Shown here one piece after another: positions 1 through 9,750 of a stretch of 64,000 nucleotides of DNA. Under the pieces are notes generated by a model. The model was not told the origin of the DNA, did not search any database, and saw only the letters and a program-made list of their open reading frames with translations. Source of the stretch: Macrotrachela quadricornifera (Eukaryota; Rotifera; Eurotatoria; Philodinida; Philodinidae); the NCBI GenBank assembly GCA_022393335.1, contig JAJEKB010020880.1, positions 1 to 64,000 of the forward strand, read 5' to 3'. Made by a program: the position numbers and the translations under genes. Position 1 is the stretch's first letter; each line of letters starts with the position of its first letter.

Positions 1-2060
1 ACTTAATGACCTTTTCGTTATCTTCTACCGGTTATCTATAGTTCTCTTCTTTATATCATCACATAATGAGTCATTTTTTTCTCCTGAACTGAATAATCGC
101 TCGAATTACTTTTTCGTTCTTTTCCATATTATACAAAGTATGCACGAAAAAAAGAAGGAAGTTTCCAGCTTTTTCTCCCTTATTCTTTGCCCTCTATCGT
201 TTTGTATATAAATATGACCGAATTTTTGAAATAATCCACATGTCGTTTGAAAAAATGGATAGAGAAGATAGCGCTAGCACACTCAGTGAAGTGAGTTCTC
301 TGAATGACGATTTTGATCCAATGTATCTTGAATCTGACGATTCTAATGAAGAAAATAATGATGATGACATGGATTCACATACTTGGAATGAAATAGAACC
401 AGAATCCGACGCAGAATTCCTGGAGGATCATGAACTCATCGAAGAAGTAACTTCTATTTCAGAAGATAATACAATCACTCCTATCGATTGCTATCGGTAT
501 TTCATTACGGACGAAATTATTGATCTCATTGTCCGTGAAACTAATCGATACGCGTAGCAATATTTGCAAAACCATGAGATTAGTAGATGGTCAATACTTC
601 ATCAATGGAAACCAACCACTAATGAAGAGATGCTGAAGTTCTTTGGAATCATTATTGAAATGGGGTTGGTGCAAATGCCAAAACCAAAGAACTACTGGAG
701 CAGTAGTCAGTTGTATGGTTCAGGCATCATTCGAAATGCTATGTCGAGGGAGACATACGAATTACTCTTCAAATTCTGGCATTTTTCGAACAATGATAAC
801 AGGAATTCGAATCAAGATAGGCTTTCCAGGTTGAAACCACTCTTGAATTTATTGCGAGCCAGATTTTCGTCAGTATATATCTTGGTTCGGTTGTGACTAT
901 CGACAAAACCATGATACCATGGCAAGGTAGACTTTTCTTCAAACAATATATTCCTGGAAAAGTGCACAAGTACGGCGTAAAAATGTACAAGTTAGCGGCT
1001 ACCAATGGATACACCTGGAATTTTGTTATTTATACTGGTCAACAAAATCCTATGGCAGGTCTTGGACATGCGCAAACAGTCGTGATGAATCTATTGGATG
1101 GTCTTGACGAATGCTATCGAACCGTGGTAGCTGATAGCTTCTTTACCAGTATTCCTCTTGCAAAATGTTTGTTAGAACATGATACATATCTTATTGGGAC
1201 ACTAAGACGTAATCGTGCTGGATCAGGCAGTGAAGTTGCTCAAAAAAACCTTAGACACGGTGAAGTTTACGGACTTCAGAATAGAGAAGGCGTAAAATTG
1301 ATCATGTTCAAAGACAAAAAGAACATCTTGATGATATCCACAAGACCGTCGGATTCAGCAACTGTCGTAGACACTCGAAATGTCAATAGTAAAAATGAAC
1401 GCATCATGAAGCCGCAAGTTGTACTGGATTACAGTGAAGGCAGAATAGGTACTGATTTATCTGATTAGCTATCATCATATTACACGTGCCTCAGGCAATC
1501 AATAAAGTGGTATCGAAAGGCAGCATTTGAATTAATTTTTGGGACAGCACTGGTAAATAGTTATTTGATATACAAGGAAAACTACGCAGCAAGCAACATG
1601 ACCGTTCTACAATTTCGTGAAAGTCTTGTTCGATCTTTACTGCTTGGTATGCCATTCGAGAAGCTGAAGCCGGGTGTGAGACAGAAACAAACTGGTCAAG
1701 TGAAGCGTAAGTTCGCTGATCACAAATTAGTGAAAAAAGAAGGATGTGGACGCGATGTTCGAAAGCGTTGTGCTGGCTGCCATGAAAAAATACGGCAACA
1801 ACAATCAAGAGAAGTAAGCAATGCAGCAACACAGAAAAAAAAAACTTTCTGTCCTGACTGTGATACTTTTTTTTGTCTTGATTACTTCAATGAAAAACAT
1901 CATCCTATGTAATAAATAGTTCTAACAATAGCGAGAACGATTAGATGCCACACTATATGCAGCCTTCCACTCGAAAACAAAGGAAAATAAACTGTTTTCT
2001 ATTAAACTTGTTCTTAAGACCTACCGGGTCCGACCGGTGGGACCCGTCGGGGCCATTGGG
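1..2060 (+). mobile_element. piggyBac-family transposon, copy 1 (5' end outside window)
   Basis: Nearly colinear and highly similar to a second copy at 44329-46391. The 3' end is GGG at 2058-2060 followed by TTAA at 2061-2064, the classic piggyBac target site. Reading inward from that end gives CCCAATGGCCCCGACGGGTC as terminal repeat. Position 1 matches about 75 nt inside copy 2, so only the left terminal repeat is missing. A TATATAAA box lies at about 205-212, about 30 nt before the transposase start. Confidence 0.85.
240..1912 (+). pseudogene. piggyBac transposase, decayed
   Basis: DDE transposase of the piggyBac family (DDE_Tnp_1_7 type), which would cut and paste the element at TTAA. The start MSFEKMDRED is followed by an acidic N-terminal region, then the core (LHQWKPTTNEEMLKFFGIIIEMGL; TMIPWQGRLFFKQYIPGK; VADSFFTSIPLAKCLL) and a C-terminal Cys-rich finger (CAGC, CPDC, then NEKHH). 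It is broken by a stop at 555-557 where copy 2 has CAG, a frameshift near 880-893 where copy 2 reads on, and a stop at 1466-1468 where copy 2 again reads on. The four pieces line up in order with the copy at 44643-46239. No function is expected from this copy. Confidence 0.85.
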
Positions 2061-2064
2061 TTAA

Positions 2065-4258
2065 GAACAAGATGCTCCATTTTGAAAAAGGAGGTTAATG
2101 CTCTTAGAAGAATTGCAAAAACGAATTGAAATCTTTTCGTTCTATTCAACTGCATAATACACTTAATCTCCGAAATACTTCTTCCTTTGCAGCTGTTTCG
2201 TTCTAATATAAATGTAAAAAATATCTGAAGCCCTCTTTTTCATCTTTACATGCTTTGATTGATACTGCTGGAAAAATCGTCAAAGATCCTAATCAGATGT
2301 GTGAGGTGGCGGCGGATCATTTTGAAATAATTTTTAAAAAATCAGCTATTATGAGACCTCATCCTTATACAGATTTTCCTCCATCGAGTATTACTAATAG
2401 TGATGAGCCAATACCTGAAGTAACAATTGATGAGTTATTGAGAACTGTTCATACATCATGTAAAACGAAATCTCTTGATGCTCACGGAATCTCTATTTTC
2501 ATGTTTAAATTTCTAGACCCTAATCATTGGTCCTTTCTTCTACCCTTCTTCAATCACTCTTTCAAATCAGCTATTGTACCAGTAGCATGGAAAGATACCA
2601 GAGTAATTTTATTAGCGAAAAAACATTCCATTTGTTCCCCTTCCTTAACTCGTCCTGTTTCCTTAATTGATTCGTTTCAAAAAATAGACGAAAGATTGTT
2701 TCTTACTCGCTTTCGTAATGTTCTTGAACAGAAAGATCTTCTTTCAGACTCGCAATCAGGATTTCGCGAACGTTTCCGACTACAGACTAGAGTTTTGTTA
2801 TTTTTGGAAGATATTTACAGTTTGATGTCGAACAGTGCTCCAATAGCGTCTATATTTGTGGATTTTAAAAGTGCTTTCGACCAAATCTGGTTTTTAGGTT
2901 GCATTGGAAAACTAAAGAAATTAGGCATTCCCCAGTCATACTGTAATTGGATCGAATCATGATTAGTTGATCGTAGATGCTATATCGAAATTAATAATAC
3001 GAAATCGAAGTGGTTTGCTATCGAGAAAGGCGGACCAGAAGGCAGCGTACTAACACCTACATTATTCATTACCTATCATTGTGATATGGATATTTCTCTT
3101 CCCAATAGTATTAATCACTTCTTTGCAGATGATCTTGTAGCTGTTATTTCGGGTCAAATGGGCTTAAAATTTACTGAGCAGTGTCTCGACTTAGAGAAGC
3201 GTGTAAAAAAAATTTCTCGAACATCTCGAGTACTACACCTTATTAACGGATCAGCCGATTAATCGTGATAAGTCAGTAGCCATGTTTACTGCTAGAGCCA
3301 CTCAGATTCCAAATTACACTATTAATTTTAATGATATTTCCCAAACAGATGTCAAATGGCTCCAGGAATATAAATACTTAGGTTATATTATTTCGTCGAA
3401 ATTAGGTTGGGGAAAATTGTTGAAAAGTACTATGAGTAAAATTAGACAAAGAATATGTTTAATTAGGTCATTCAAATTGTTTGGATCTACTTCCCCGTTT
3501 CTTCGAAAAACTTTATTTTTATCATTTATTCTTCCTCTTTTTACCTGGATTTATCCTATTTTTCCTCTACTATCGAAAAAACAACAAGATGACCTTTCTC
3601 ATTTCTATTATACCTGCCTTCGTCGTGTTCTATTCTGTCTACATTGGAACGAAAATCTTTTCGCGTTCGCTTTAGATGAGAAAGCCCTGATTGATAGATG
3701 CGCTGTTTATTGGAATAAATTTTTTATTTCATTCTCAGAATCAACTAATGGTCTTCTTATTCCTGAGAAAGCAAATCTAAATGTCTTTTGTAAGTTATGG
3801 TTAAACCAAGAATATTTTCTACGTTGTCTTAGGAAATCTAAACGTTTCGTTGAGCATCGACCGATCTTAGAGAAGGCCCTGGATTGGATAAAGTTCGTTC
3901 CTGAATATTCTTCTGTTCCATATTTTGATGTGGAAGAGTTCTCACTCCTTGAGGATTTTTCAATGATATTTTGAATAAAAAAAAACTTATGTATGGTTAT
4001 CAGTGCTGTCAATGCTGTGTTATGTGTTTGTTTTGTTCTTCTTCATAACTTGTTCAATTGCATCTTTTATTCTGTTTACTCGTTATGTTTTTGATGTTTT
4101 TCTAAACAACCAACAAAACCTGGTATTCTACCTCTTTTATTCTCCCTTTCTGCTTTTATTCTCTGTTTTTTTTGTTTGTTTTTTCTTTTTTCTCCTCTCA
4201 CTTTGTACTGCCAGGATCTTCACGATCACAGATTGCAAAATAAAAAAAATAAAAAAAT
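2065..4258 (+). mobile_element. 5'-truncated non-LTR retrotransposon (LINE), possibly interrupted by piggyBac copy 1
   Basis: Reverse transcriptase coding sequence runs from just after the piggyBac TTAA to about 3974. A non-coding 3' tail follows and ends in an A-rich stretch at about 4235-4258. Directly beyond the A-rich end, antisense pogo-like transposase sequence begins, so the LINE seems to have inserted into that element. The left boundary is set by the piggyBac copy. Confidence 0.7.
2255..3974 (+). pseudogene. LINE reverse transcriptase, decayed
   Basis: The upstream linker region reads LIDTAGKIVKDPNQMCEVAADHFE, typical of the stretch between endonuclease and RT in jockey/CR1-like LINEs. 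RT motifs follow: LLSDSQSGFRERF, then IFVDFKSAFDQIW (first catalytic Asp), GGPEGSVLTPTLF around 3030-3065 and FADDLVAV around 3123-3146 (catalytic DD). The thumb region contains EYKYLGYIIS at about 3366-3395. Breaks include a TGA at 2960-2962 and stops or frame changes near 3260. The piece at 3282-3974 is the C-terminal domain after the RT. No endonuclease domain is present. The exact clade was not resolved; YKYLGYIIS and FADD suit the jockey/CR1 group. Confidence 0.8.
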
Positions 4259-4430
4259 CGAGAGTTTCGTACACATCGAGCTCATTAAAATAGTTGTGTT
4301 TAAATGATTTTAAAACTTCAAATAATTGCTGCGATGTAGCAATTTCATCAGCACTTGTTTTTGAATGATCATCAGAAAATTCTCTTTCTGTTAGATAAAG
4401 AAGATGCTTCGCGACGTTAATCAAATTCAT
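4259..4430 (-). pseudogene. Remnant of pogo-like transposase N-terminus
   Basis: Reads MNLINVAKHLLYLTERE and then ADEIATSQQLFEVLKSF on the minus strand. This matches the N-terminus of the pogo-like transposase at 38126-39738 (MNILNVAKHILSFTEHD and ADEMSASRMLFKVLKDF). Homology stops exactly where the LINE A-rich tail begins. It is therefore a second, interrupted copy of that transposon family. Confidence 0.7.
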
Positions 4431-4850
4431 TTATATTTAATTCGGTGAATTAGATCTCTCTTAAATGATACTGGTGTTATTGAAAATGAAAGAGTATTTT
4501 ACTTTAAATGCACACTTAATTGTGACTTCGGATAACCAATCATAAAAACAACTTACTAAATCATAAAGTTATGCATCAATGTACTTAATCTTTAGATATT
4601 CATATAATGTCATGTTTGAAATATAATATGCATATCCTTTTCTACTTTGGCATTAGTAAATTTGCAAAAGATGGTAAATCTAGTGTGATTCTAATATCAT
4701 CGGATACATTCCGATAAGATTAAATAAATGTTCTTTAAAAAGCTAGTGATCATATAAAACATTAGATGTGAATATTTTTCGTAATATTATGTTCACCTAC
4801 CAAAATTATCAATATCTTAAAAATTCATTATCTCGGTCTAGACTCGCTAT
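4431..4850. other. AT-rich stretch, nothing recognised
   Basis: No convincing ORF or repeat was seen. It lies between the pogo-like remnant and the RTE-like endonuclease remnant and could be leader sequence of the former, but it did not align by eye with the leader of the copy at 39740-40250. Confidence 0.4.
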
Positions 4851-4859
4851 GGGCACGTA

Positions 4860-5810
4860 AGATTTTAAATTTGTTAGTTTGGCGGTGAGAGTAATAATTT
4901 GACCCGAATGCGGTCGATTAACTCGATGAACAATACAAAAGGTTCCATTGCCAACTAATGCTTTAAAACGGTTTTGAACTAAAACATATAATTTTTCTTT
5001 TATGTCTGTATCCGTTTTGAGAAGATGAATTTGAAGCTTGGGATTTTTCTTTGGTTGATTTAATCTTTTTAATTTTACTCTGAAATCACAGACAACTGGG
5101 ACATGGTCACTACCACAGTCTGCTCCAGGAAATGCTTTAGATGATATGACGGAATTCCTGAATCGATGAGAAACCTTAATGTAGTCTATTTGATTTCTAG
5201 TTCAGTCTCCGGGACTACACCATGTCCAAAGCCTACGTGGATGATTCTGGAACTATGTATTTGTGATAACGAGATTATGTGATCGGCACCAGTTCACCAA
5301 ATTATCTTCTTTATCATTTTTGTTTCCTAGACTAAAAGGTCCTACCGTGTTGCCGATTCTTTTATTTCCTAGTTTTGCGTTGAAGTCACCCATTACGTAG
5401 ACGATGTCATCGGATTTACATTGTTTATAAGCTTTGTCTAAATCTTCGTAGAAATCCGTGATTGCGTCTGCGTCATTATCGGCTGTCGGTGCATAACCTT
5501 GTATGATTGAAATGTCGAAAGGTTTGCCGTATAACTTTATAAGAATAACTCTGTCTGTAATTGTCCAAAAGGCTTTTACACTCTTGGAAGTTTCTTTGTC
5601 CAAAAGTATTCCTACTTCTCTTTCATGTTGATTTCCTCCGGAGTAGAATAAGGTAAAGTTATCTGTTGTGAATGATCCAGTTCCCGTCCATCTGACTTCA
5701 GATACTCCTAGTACATTGATCTGTAATCTTTGCATTTCTTTCTTTACATTATCCAGTTTTCCTTTCTGAAACATGGTCCTCACGTTCCAGGTTCCTATTT
5801 GAGTGAATTT
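4860..5810 (-). pseudogene. RTE-like LINE endonuclease (EEP fold), truncated
   Basis: Endonuclease/exonuclease/phosphatase domain that nicks target DNA for target-primed reverse transcription. Start motif GTWNVRTMFQKGKLDNV, then LGVSEVRWTGTG (catalytic Glu), IIQGYAPTADN, YVMGDFNAKLG (catalytic Asp and Asn), then NQIDYI and GADCGSDHVPV (terminal SDH). These are the hallmark motifs of RTE/BovB or CFDP2-like endonucleases. A TGA or TAA interrupts after VITNT at 5253 and another stop sits about 15 codons later (SPGD then stop). The linker after SDHVPV continues to about 4860 and is then lost. Confidence 0.75.
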
Positions 5811-5986
5811 TTGTTGCGGACAGTAGCCTGTTGGTGATCGAGGATCACCTGTCTTATATGACCATCCCTACCGAGCGAGGTGTTCTCTCTGAGAACCCCA
5901 TTCACGCTGTTATCTGGATTGGAAATTTTGACGTTGATCATATTGTGCTTGGGAATATACAGCGGTGGTTTCCCCTTGCTTTTCAC
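5795..5986 (-). CDS. Short leader ORF of the RTE-like fragment
   Basis: 63-codon ORF directly upstream of the endonuclease, in the same direction and separated from it by one stop. It reads MKSKGKPPLYIPKHNM and shows no known domain. It probably represents leader or N-terminal sequence of the LINE polyprotein rather than a separate gene. Confidence 0.3.
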   Translation of the reverse strand: MKSKGKPPLYIPKHNMINVKISNPDNSVNGVLRENTSLGRDGHIRQVILDHQQATVRNKNSLK

Positions 5987-6140
5987 CGGTTTGAAATGGA
6001 TTTCTCCATTTAGTGACTTTCCTAGTCCAAGCTACTGAGTTTCACTTACCTAGGCTAAGGCTTATGAAACTTAGTTCAAAAGAACCTTCCTTCTGGCGGC
6101 CTTTATACGCCTTGTTATCATGCCGTCTTTGGATCTTTGT

Positions 6141-6480
6141 AGCATTTTATAGGTGTTTTGGTGCCATCCAAAACTCCACTACATCCTGCTGGCACGATAT
6201 CTGGATTGTTCGGGACTGTTTATTTGAACAATTACTTGTACTTATTCGCAGCTAACCATTATACTAATGGCCATTCCACTATCGGCAATCTGTGGACCCG
6301 CTTCGTAGTATTCAGCATAGCCCCAAGTTGGAATAGAAAGAATAAAAATTATCGTACAGCTTTGAAACGTGTCGAATATGATATGCCACCAGAATTTATT
6401 ACCAAAACTGAATTTTCTTTCAAAATTGATGAATCTATTATTAATGCTGATGAAGCAAGTCTGTTCAACTATTGAAGGTT
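6141..6480 (+). other. Unrecognised segment with a 105-codon ORF
   Basis: An open frame at 6158-6475 contains YRTALKRVEYDMPPEFITKTEFSFKIDE, which looks protein-like but matches no family I know. It ends right before the palindrome at 6483. It could be a fragment of another mobile element. Confidence 0.25.
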
Positions 6481-6482
6481 TT

Positions 6483-6546
6483 CAATTATTCAATTATTGA
6501 ATAGTTGAGTAGTTGAAACTTCAACTATTCAATAATTGAATAATTG
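6483..6546. repeat. Perfect 26-bp-arm inverted repeat
   Basis: Arms at 6483-6508 and 6521-6546 are exact reverse complements around a 12-nt spacer. The arms are built of alternating TTCAA and TTGAA words (CAATTATTCAATTATTG...). It sits immediately outside the hammerhead array that ends the Penelope-like element. Confidence 0.9.
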
Positions 6547-6573
6547 AATAGTTGAGGGTGGGTCATACAAAAG

Positions 6574-6622
6574 AACTACCACGAACGGTTTCCATCCTAT
6601 TACGGATCTCATCAGGTGGCAT
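6574..6622 (-). ncRNA. Hammerhead ribozyme motif A (one core-adjacent mismatch)
   Basis: On the minus strand, CTGATGA is followed by stem II (ATCC/GGAT, loop GTAATA) and GAAA. The stem II base pair next to GAAA is G-G instead of G-C. Stem I is GCCAC pairing with GTGGT. The expected cleavage C lies at 6583. Stem III is minimal and only its first pair is clear. Confidence 0.7.
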
Positions 6623-6782
6623 AATTAATCTACATAATATAAATATTAGATAGAAACTCTAAATTAAAGGAAAAACATATAAAATGTATTCCTCCAATAT
6701 TAAAATTCAAATTCTAATATTTAAAATAATAGTAGATAATCCAATCATACGACGGTGAGGGTGGGTGAGGGTGTGAGTTGAA

Positions 6783-6830
6783 GCAAACTACGACGCGTTT
6801 CGACCTTGCTTAAGGGTCTCATCAGGTAGC
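6783..6830 (-). ncRNA. Type I hammerhead ribozyme motif B
   Basis: Complete core on the minus strand: stem I GCTAC, CTGATGA, stem II GACC/GGTC with a 9-nt loop, GAAA, a very short stem III within ACGCGT, then C17 at 6792 followed by GTAGT closing stem I. The cleavage triplet is GTC. A minimal stem III is the known form of Penelope-element hammerheads, which are thought to act as dimers. Confidence 0.88.
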
Positions 6831-6945
6831 TTTGTCTTAGTAATCATTCAAATGATCGAAAGATCACAAATAGATTACATAATCTACATGTATTGAGAAC
6901 CTATAGTTCCGTTTGTAGATATCTGTATAGTGGGAGTGAGTTGAA

Positions 6946-6993
6946 GCAAACTACGACGCGTTTCGACCTTGCTTAAGGGTCTCATCAGGTAGC
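6946..6993 (-). ncRNA. Type I hammerhead ribozyme motif C (identical to B)
   Basis: All 48 nt are identical to motif B, 163 bp further along. The core CTGATGA, stem II GACC/GGTC, GAAA and GTC cleavage site are all kept. Identity of the two motifs within diverged surroundings suggests recent tandem duplication or selection. Confidence 0.88.
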
Positions 6994-7002
6994 TTGAGAG
7001 TT

Positions 7003-7066
7003 GGTGAGTTTGAGCTACCATTTTCGCGATTTCATCCCGACTAAAGGAATCGTCGGATGGCTTTAA
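7003..7066 (-). ncRNA. Degenerate hammerhead motif D
   Basis: Same layout as motifs B and C (stem I GCCAT/ATGGT, stem II TTCC/GGGA, GAAA), but the core reads CCGACGA instead of CTGATGA. It is probably not catalytic. Weaker traces of the same unit follow near 7165-7235 and 7400-7450. Confidence 0.55.
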
Positions 7067-8119
7067 TTCAGTATTCGTTTTAAATGATCACGAGATCAGA
7101 AAGAGAGTACTGGACCTGATAGGAAACGTAAAATTCAAAGACTAATTCGTTCCAGTAGGTAACTGTATGATAGGAGTGAGTTTGAACTAGAGAGGTAGTT
7201 AGGTAAAGCTAACTTTGACTGATTTCGTGGTAGGGGAAGGCACTTTGTAGTTGTGTTGAGCTCTAGAATAATCATATTTGAAGAATTGAAAATTTATAGA
7301 TATATTATGAAACCATAATATAAAGTGTTCTGGAGGATAAAGTGTCGGTCTAATGCGGCAAACAGTAAACTACATGGCATGTAACTTTAGATTAGGAATT
7401 AATTAAGGAAAGTGCGATCGCGGTTTTGAGCTTGGTTAAGGGTTTCATTCCTAGTATTTGTTTCTGTTCCATTACGTAGAGGCAGACACAATATTTATTA
7501 TGTTTTTCTGATTATATGTCGGGTAGTGCTATGAATGATATTCTTTTTATTTTTGTGTTTAAGGTGTGAGTTTCATGGTTTTTTACGAGTGTCGATTTGG
7601 TCTCTTCAGTTGGAGCTCATTTTTGTGTTATTGATTTGTTTTTGGAAGGTAATGGTAGACTGTGGTGATAGATTCAATGATATATGGTTTTTTTGATGAT
7701 CTGAAATTAGGTGTCTATGTTGCTTTATTGGAGCTCATGTTTATATAGCTTGTTTGACTGATAATAGTAATTATTGTGTTTTTTTTTGTTCTAGTGGATT
7801 CGAAATTATTCCTCATAGCAAGTGACTGTATTACATTTTGTATGAAATTCAATAAGTGTTGTGATTGTTACGGTTGTATTTGAGATGTGTATGAGTTGGT
7901 AACAGCTTTGACTAAGATAACGAAAGAAATAGTGAGTTGTTGTGTCGCTTAAAGCTTGCTTGTTGTAGGTTGCTGTTTTACTTCAAAATTAGATTGAAAA
8001 ATAAAGAAGTAACAAAAAAATTACAAGTTTTTCATAGGGAAACAATGGAAATATGTGTTTTCAGCAACTTTTGGATACTGTTGTTTTTGTTTTGTTTGTT
8101 GTTGTTTTTAAATTGTTCT
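7067..8119. other. G/T-rich 3' region of the Penelope-like element
   Basis: Plus strand unusually rich in T and G, with decayed hammerhead-like units up to about 7450 and no supported ORF. It is probably the 3' untranslated part of the element on the minus strand. Confidence 0.4.
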
Positions 8120-8535
8120 TCAATTCTTTTGTGGTGGTGTTAAGGAATGACTTGTATTGTTTTCATTTTCTGTATCTTGAATAGATTGACTTTGGTGATG
8201 TGTTTGATTATCGTCTGCATCGCCATCATCATCTCGTCTGTTATGTGCTGATGTACTGTTTTGAATTGTCGTCCGATTATCAGTGTTCGGTATTGACATT
8301 TGACCAGCAAGATTAAATATAATTTTGTTGATTATTGTTAAATTGACATGCTTTGGTCGAGTTTCCATGTCATTTAGAAAATCTATCAATAGAAAATATG
8401 ATTTTATTTTAGCAGAATTGAAATTGAGGGTTTCTGTTTGTTCTCTATCGTCGGGTATTACTTACAAATATTGTTTTGAATGATTGGCGCATGATTTTGG
8501 ATGGAATTTCCAGTTTCTCTTTGGTTGTTAGCCAT
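8120..8535 (-). CDS. Small two-exon N/Q/D-rich ORF of the Penelope-like element
   Basis: Starts at an ATG at 8535 (MANNQRETGNSIQNHAPIIQNN). A GT-AG intron at 8383-8465 (83 nt, donor GTAAGT, acceptor TTGATAG) is predicted by sequence. Exon 2 continues in frame with FLNDMETRPKHVNLTIINKI and ends with a low-complexity tail rich in Asp, Asn, Gln, His and Ser. No known domain is seen. Its position downstream of the RT and the same strand suggest it belongs to the element; extra ORFs are known in large Athena-type elements. Function unknown. Confidence 0.5.
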
Positions 8536-9082
8536 TGAATATATATGCAGATAGAAAAATCTAGAATAGAAAAGAAAAATTGTTAGAGATTTGCCAATGT
8601 AATGTAATTTGTTTTTGTGTCAATTAAATCTAATTAAAGTGTTACCGATATTTTAAGAACAGGTAAAGTACAATCCATTAGGTAGAAATGTCAATTTTAC
8701 CACAACTTATATTTTGATTAGTATTCTACGAGAGTCGCAATGGAAGAAAGAAAATCAATTGAAGTTGAACTATAGGACTCTTTAGTGGCAAGTTCTGCCT
8801 GAAAATATTCCTGTTCAATTTCTTTTTCTATTAATAATTAGGTCACTTTATGAAAGAATTGTCTTTGTACATCAGAATGGTTCGATAGATAAACGAATTT
8901 GTTTGTTTTCAGTATCGAGATCCATGAAAATAATATATAGTAAACAAAAACAAAAGCACAATGAATAACTTTTAGAACAAAACAAAGAGTCCAAAAATTT
9001 TTTCTAAAGTTTATAAGAACAAAACAAACAATGTTTTTCAGAAAGAAAATTATTCGATCAATTGATCTAATGTTATTTTAAA
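8536..9082. other. Spacer between the two small PLE ORFs
   Basis: AT-rich with no supported ORF. It may hold leader sequence of the downstream small ORF. Confidence 0.3.
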
Positions 9083-9466
9083 TCAGTTTCGAGTAGTTGG
9101 TGGATTAATAACGATAACAGCACTGAATAACCGTGAATCATCTTCGTCAAGACTCCATCGAAGTACTCGACAATGTAAATAATGTCGATTTGGTTGTCGC
9201 ATATAGTCACAAAGCATATCTTCAATTTTATCAAATAATTCATCTGCTATTTTCTCTTCTGCACTTCTTGATTGTGTTGAGCTATATGATCCTGAAGAGA
9301 TAAATGAAATTAGTTGTAATGATATTATTGTAGTATTATTACTACCATGAATAGATAATTGTTGTTGGCTATTGTTTTGAGCTGTTGATGTTGGTGGTGT
9401 TAGCACATTCCATGTTTGACTAAAACCATGGCAATTATTATTTTGTTGACTATTTTGATGAGCCAT
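9083..9466 (-). CDS. Small Q/N-rich ORF of the Penelope-like element
   Basis: 127-codon uninterrupted ORF. The N-terminal half is low complexity (MAHQNSQQNNN, then a STAQNNSQQQ stretch). The C-terminal half is more protein-like (EKIADELFDKIEDMLCDYMRQPNRHYLHCRVLRWSLDEDD). The MA-x-x-Q start resembles that of the neighbouring ORF at 8535, so the two may be related. No domain is recognised. It lies about 290 nt downstream of the RT end, on the same strand. Confidence 0.5.
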   Translation of the reverse strand: MAHQNSQQNNNCHGFSQTWNVLTPPTSTAQNNSQQQLSIHGSNNTTIISLQLISFISSGSYSSTQSRSAEEKIADELFDKIEDMLCDYMRQPNRHYLHCRVLRWSLDEDDSRLFSAVIVINPPTTRN

Positions 9467-9750
9467 AGATGAAATATTTTAGTTGAGAAGATCTATAAAC
9501 GTGAATAAAGTGATTATTTAGTTTAAACAATTATCCTTACGATTTAGATGAAGATTTTTTAAAAATTATGAATACATAAAATATGAACAACTCTTGTGAA
9601 GCAGCTATACTAAATCTACAATAGAAGAATATGATTTTTTAAAAGTAATTCACTAATGAAATATCTCTATATGAGTTTTAATAAAAAACAATACAAAATA
9701 TTTATCAATCAAAAGAACAAAGTACAACAAATAACAATATAATCGAGAAA

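Larger units (their letters stand above)
4850..6140 (-). mobile_element. RTE/BovB-like LINE fragment (5' part only)
   Basis: Minus-strand fragment holding the 5' leader (about 5990-6140), a short leader ORF and the apurinic-type endonuclease (5790 down to about 4860). The reverse transcriptase expected downstream is absent, because the sequence changes to unrecognised AT-rich DNA at about 4850. The 5' limit is approximate. Confidence 0.6.
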
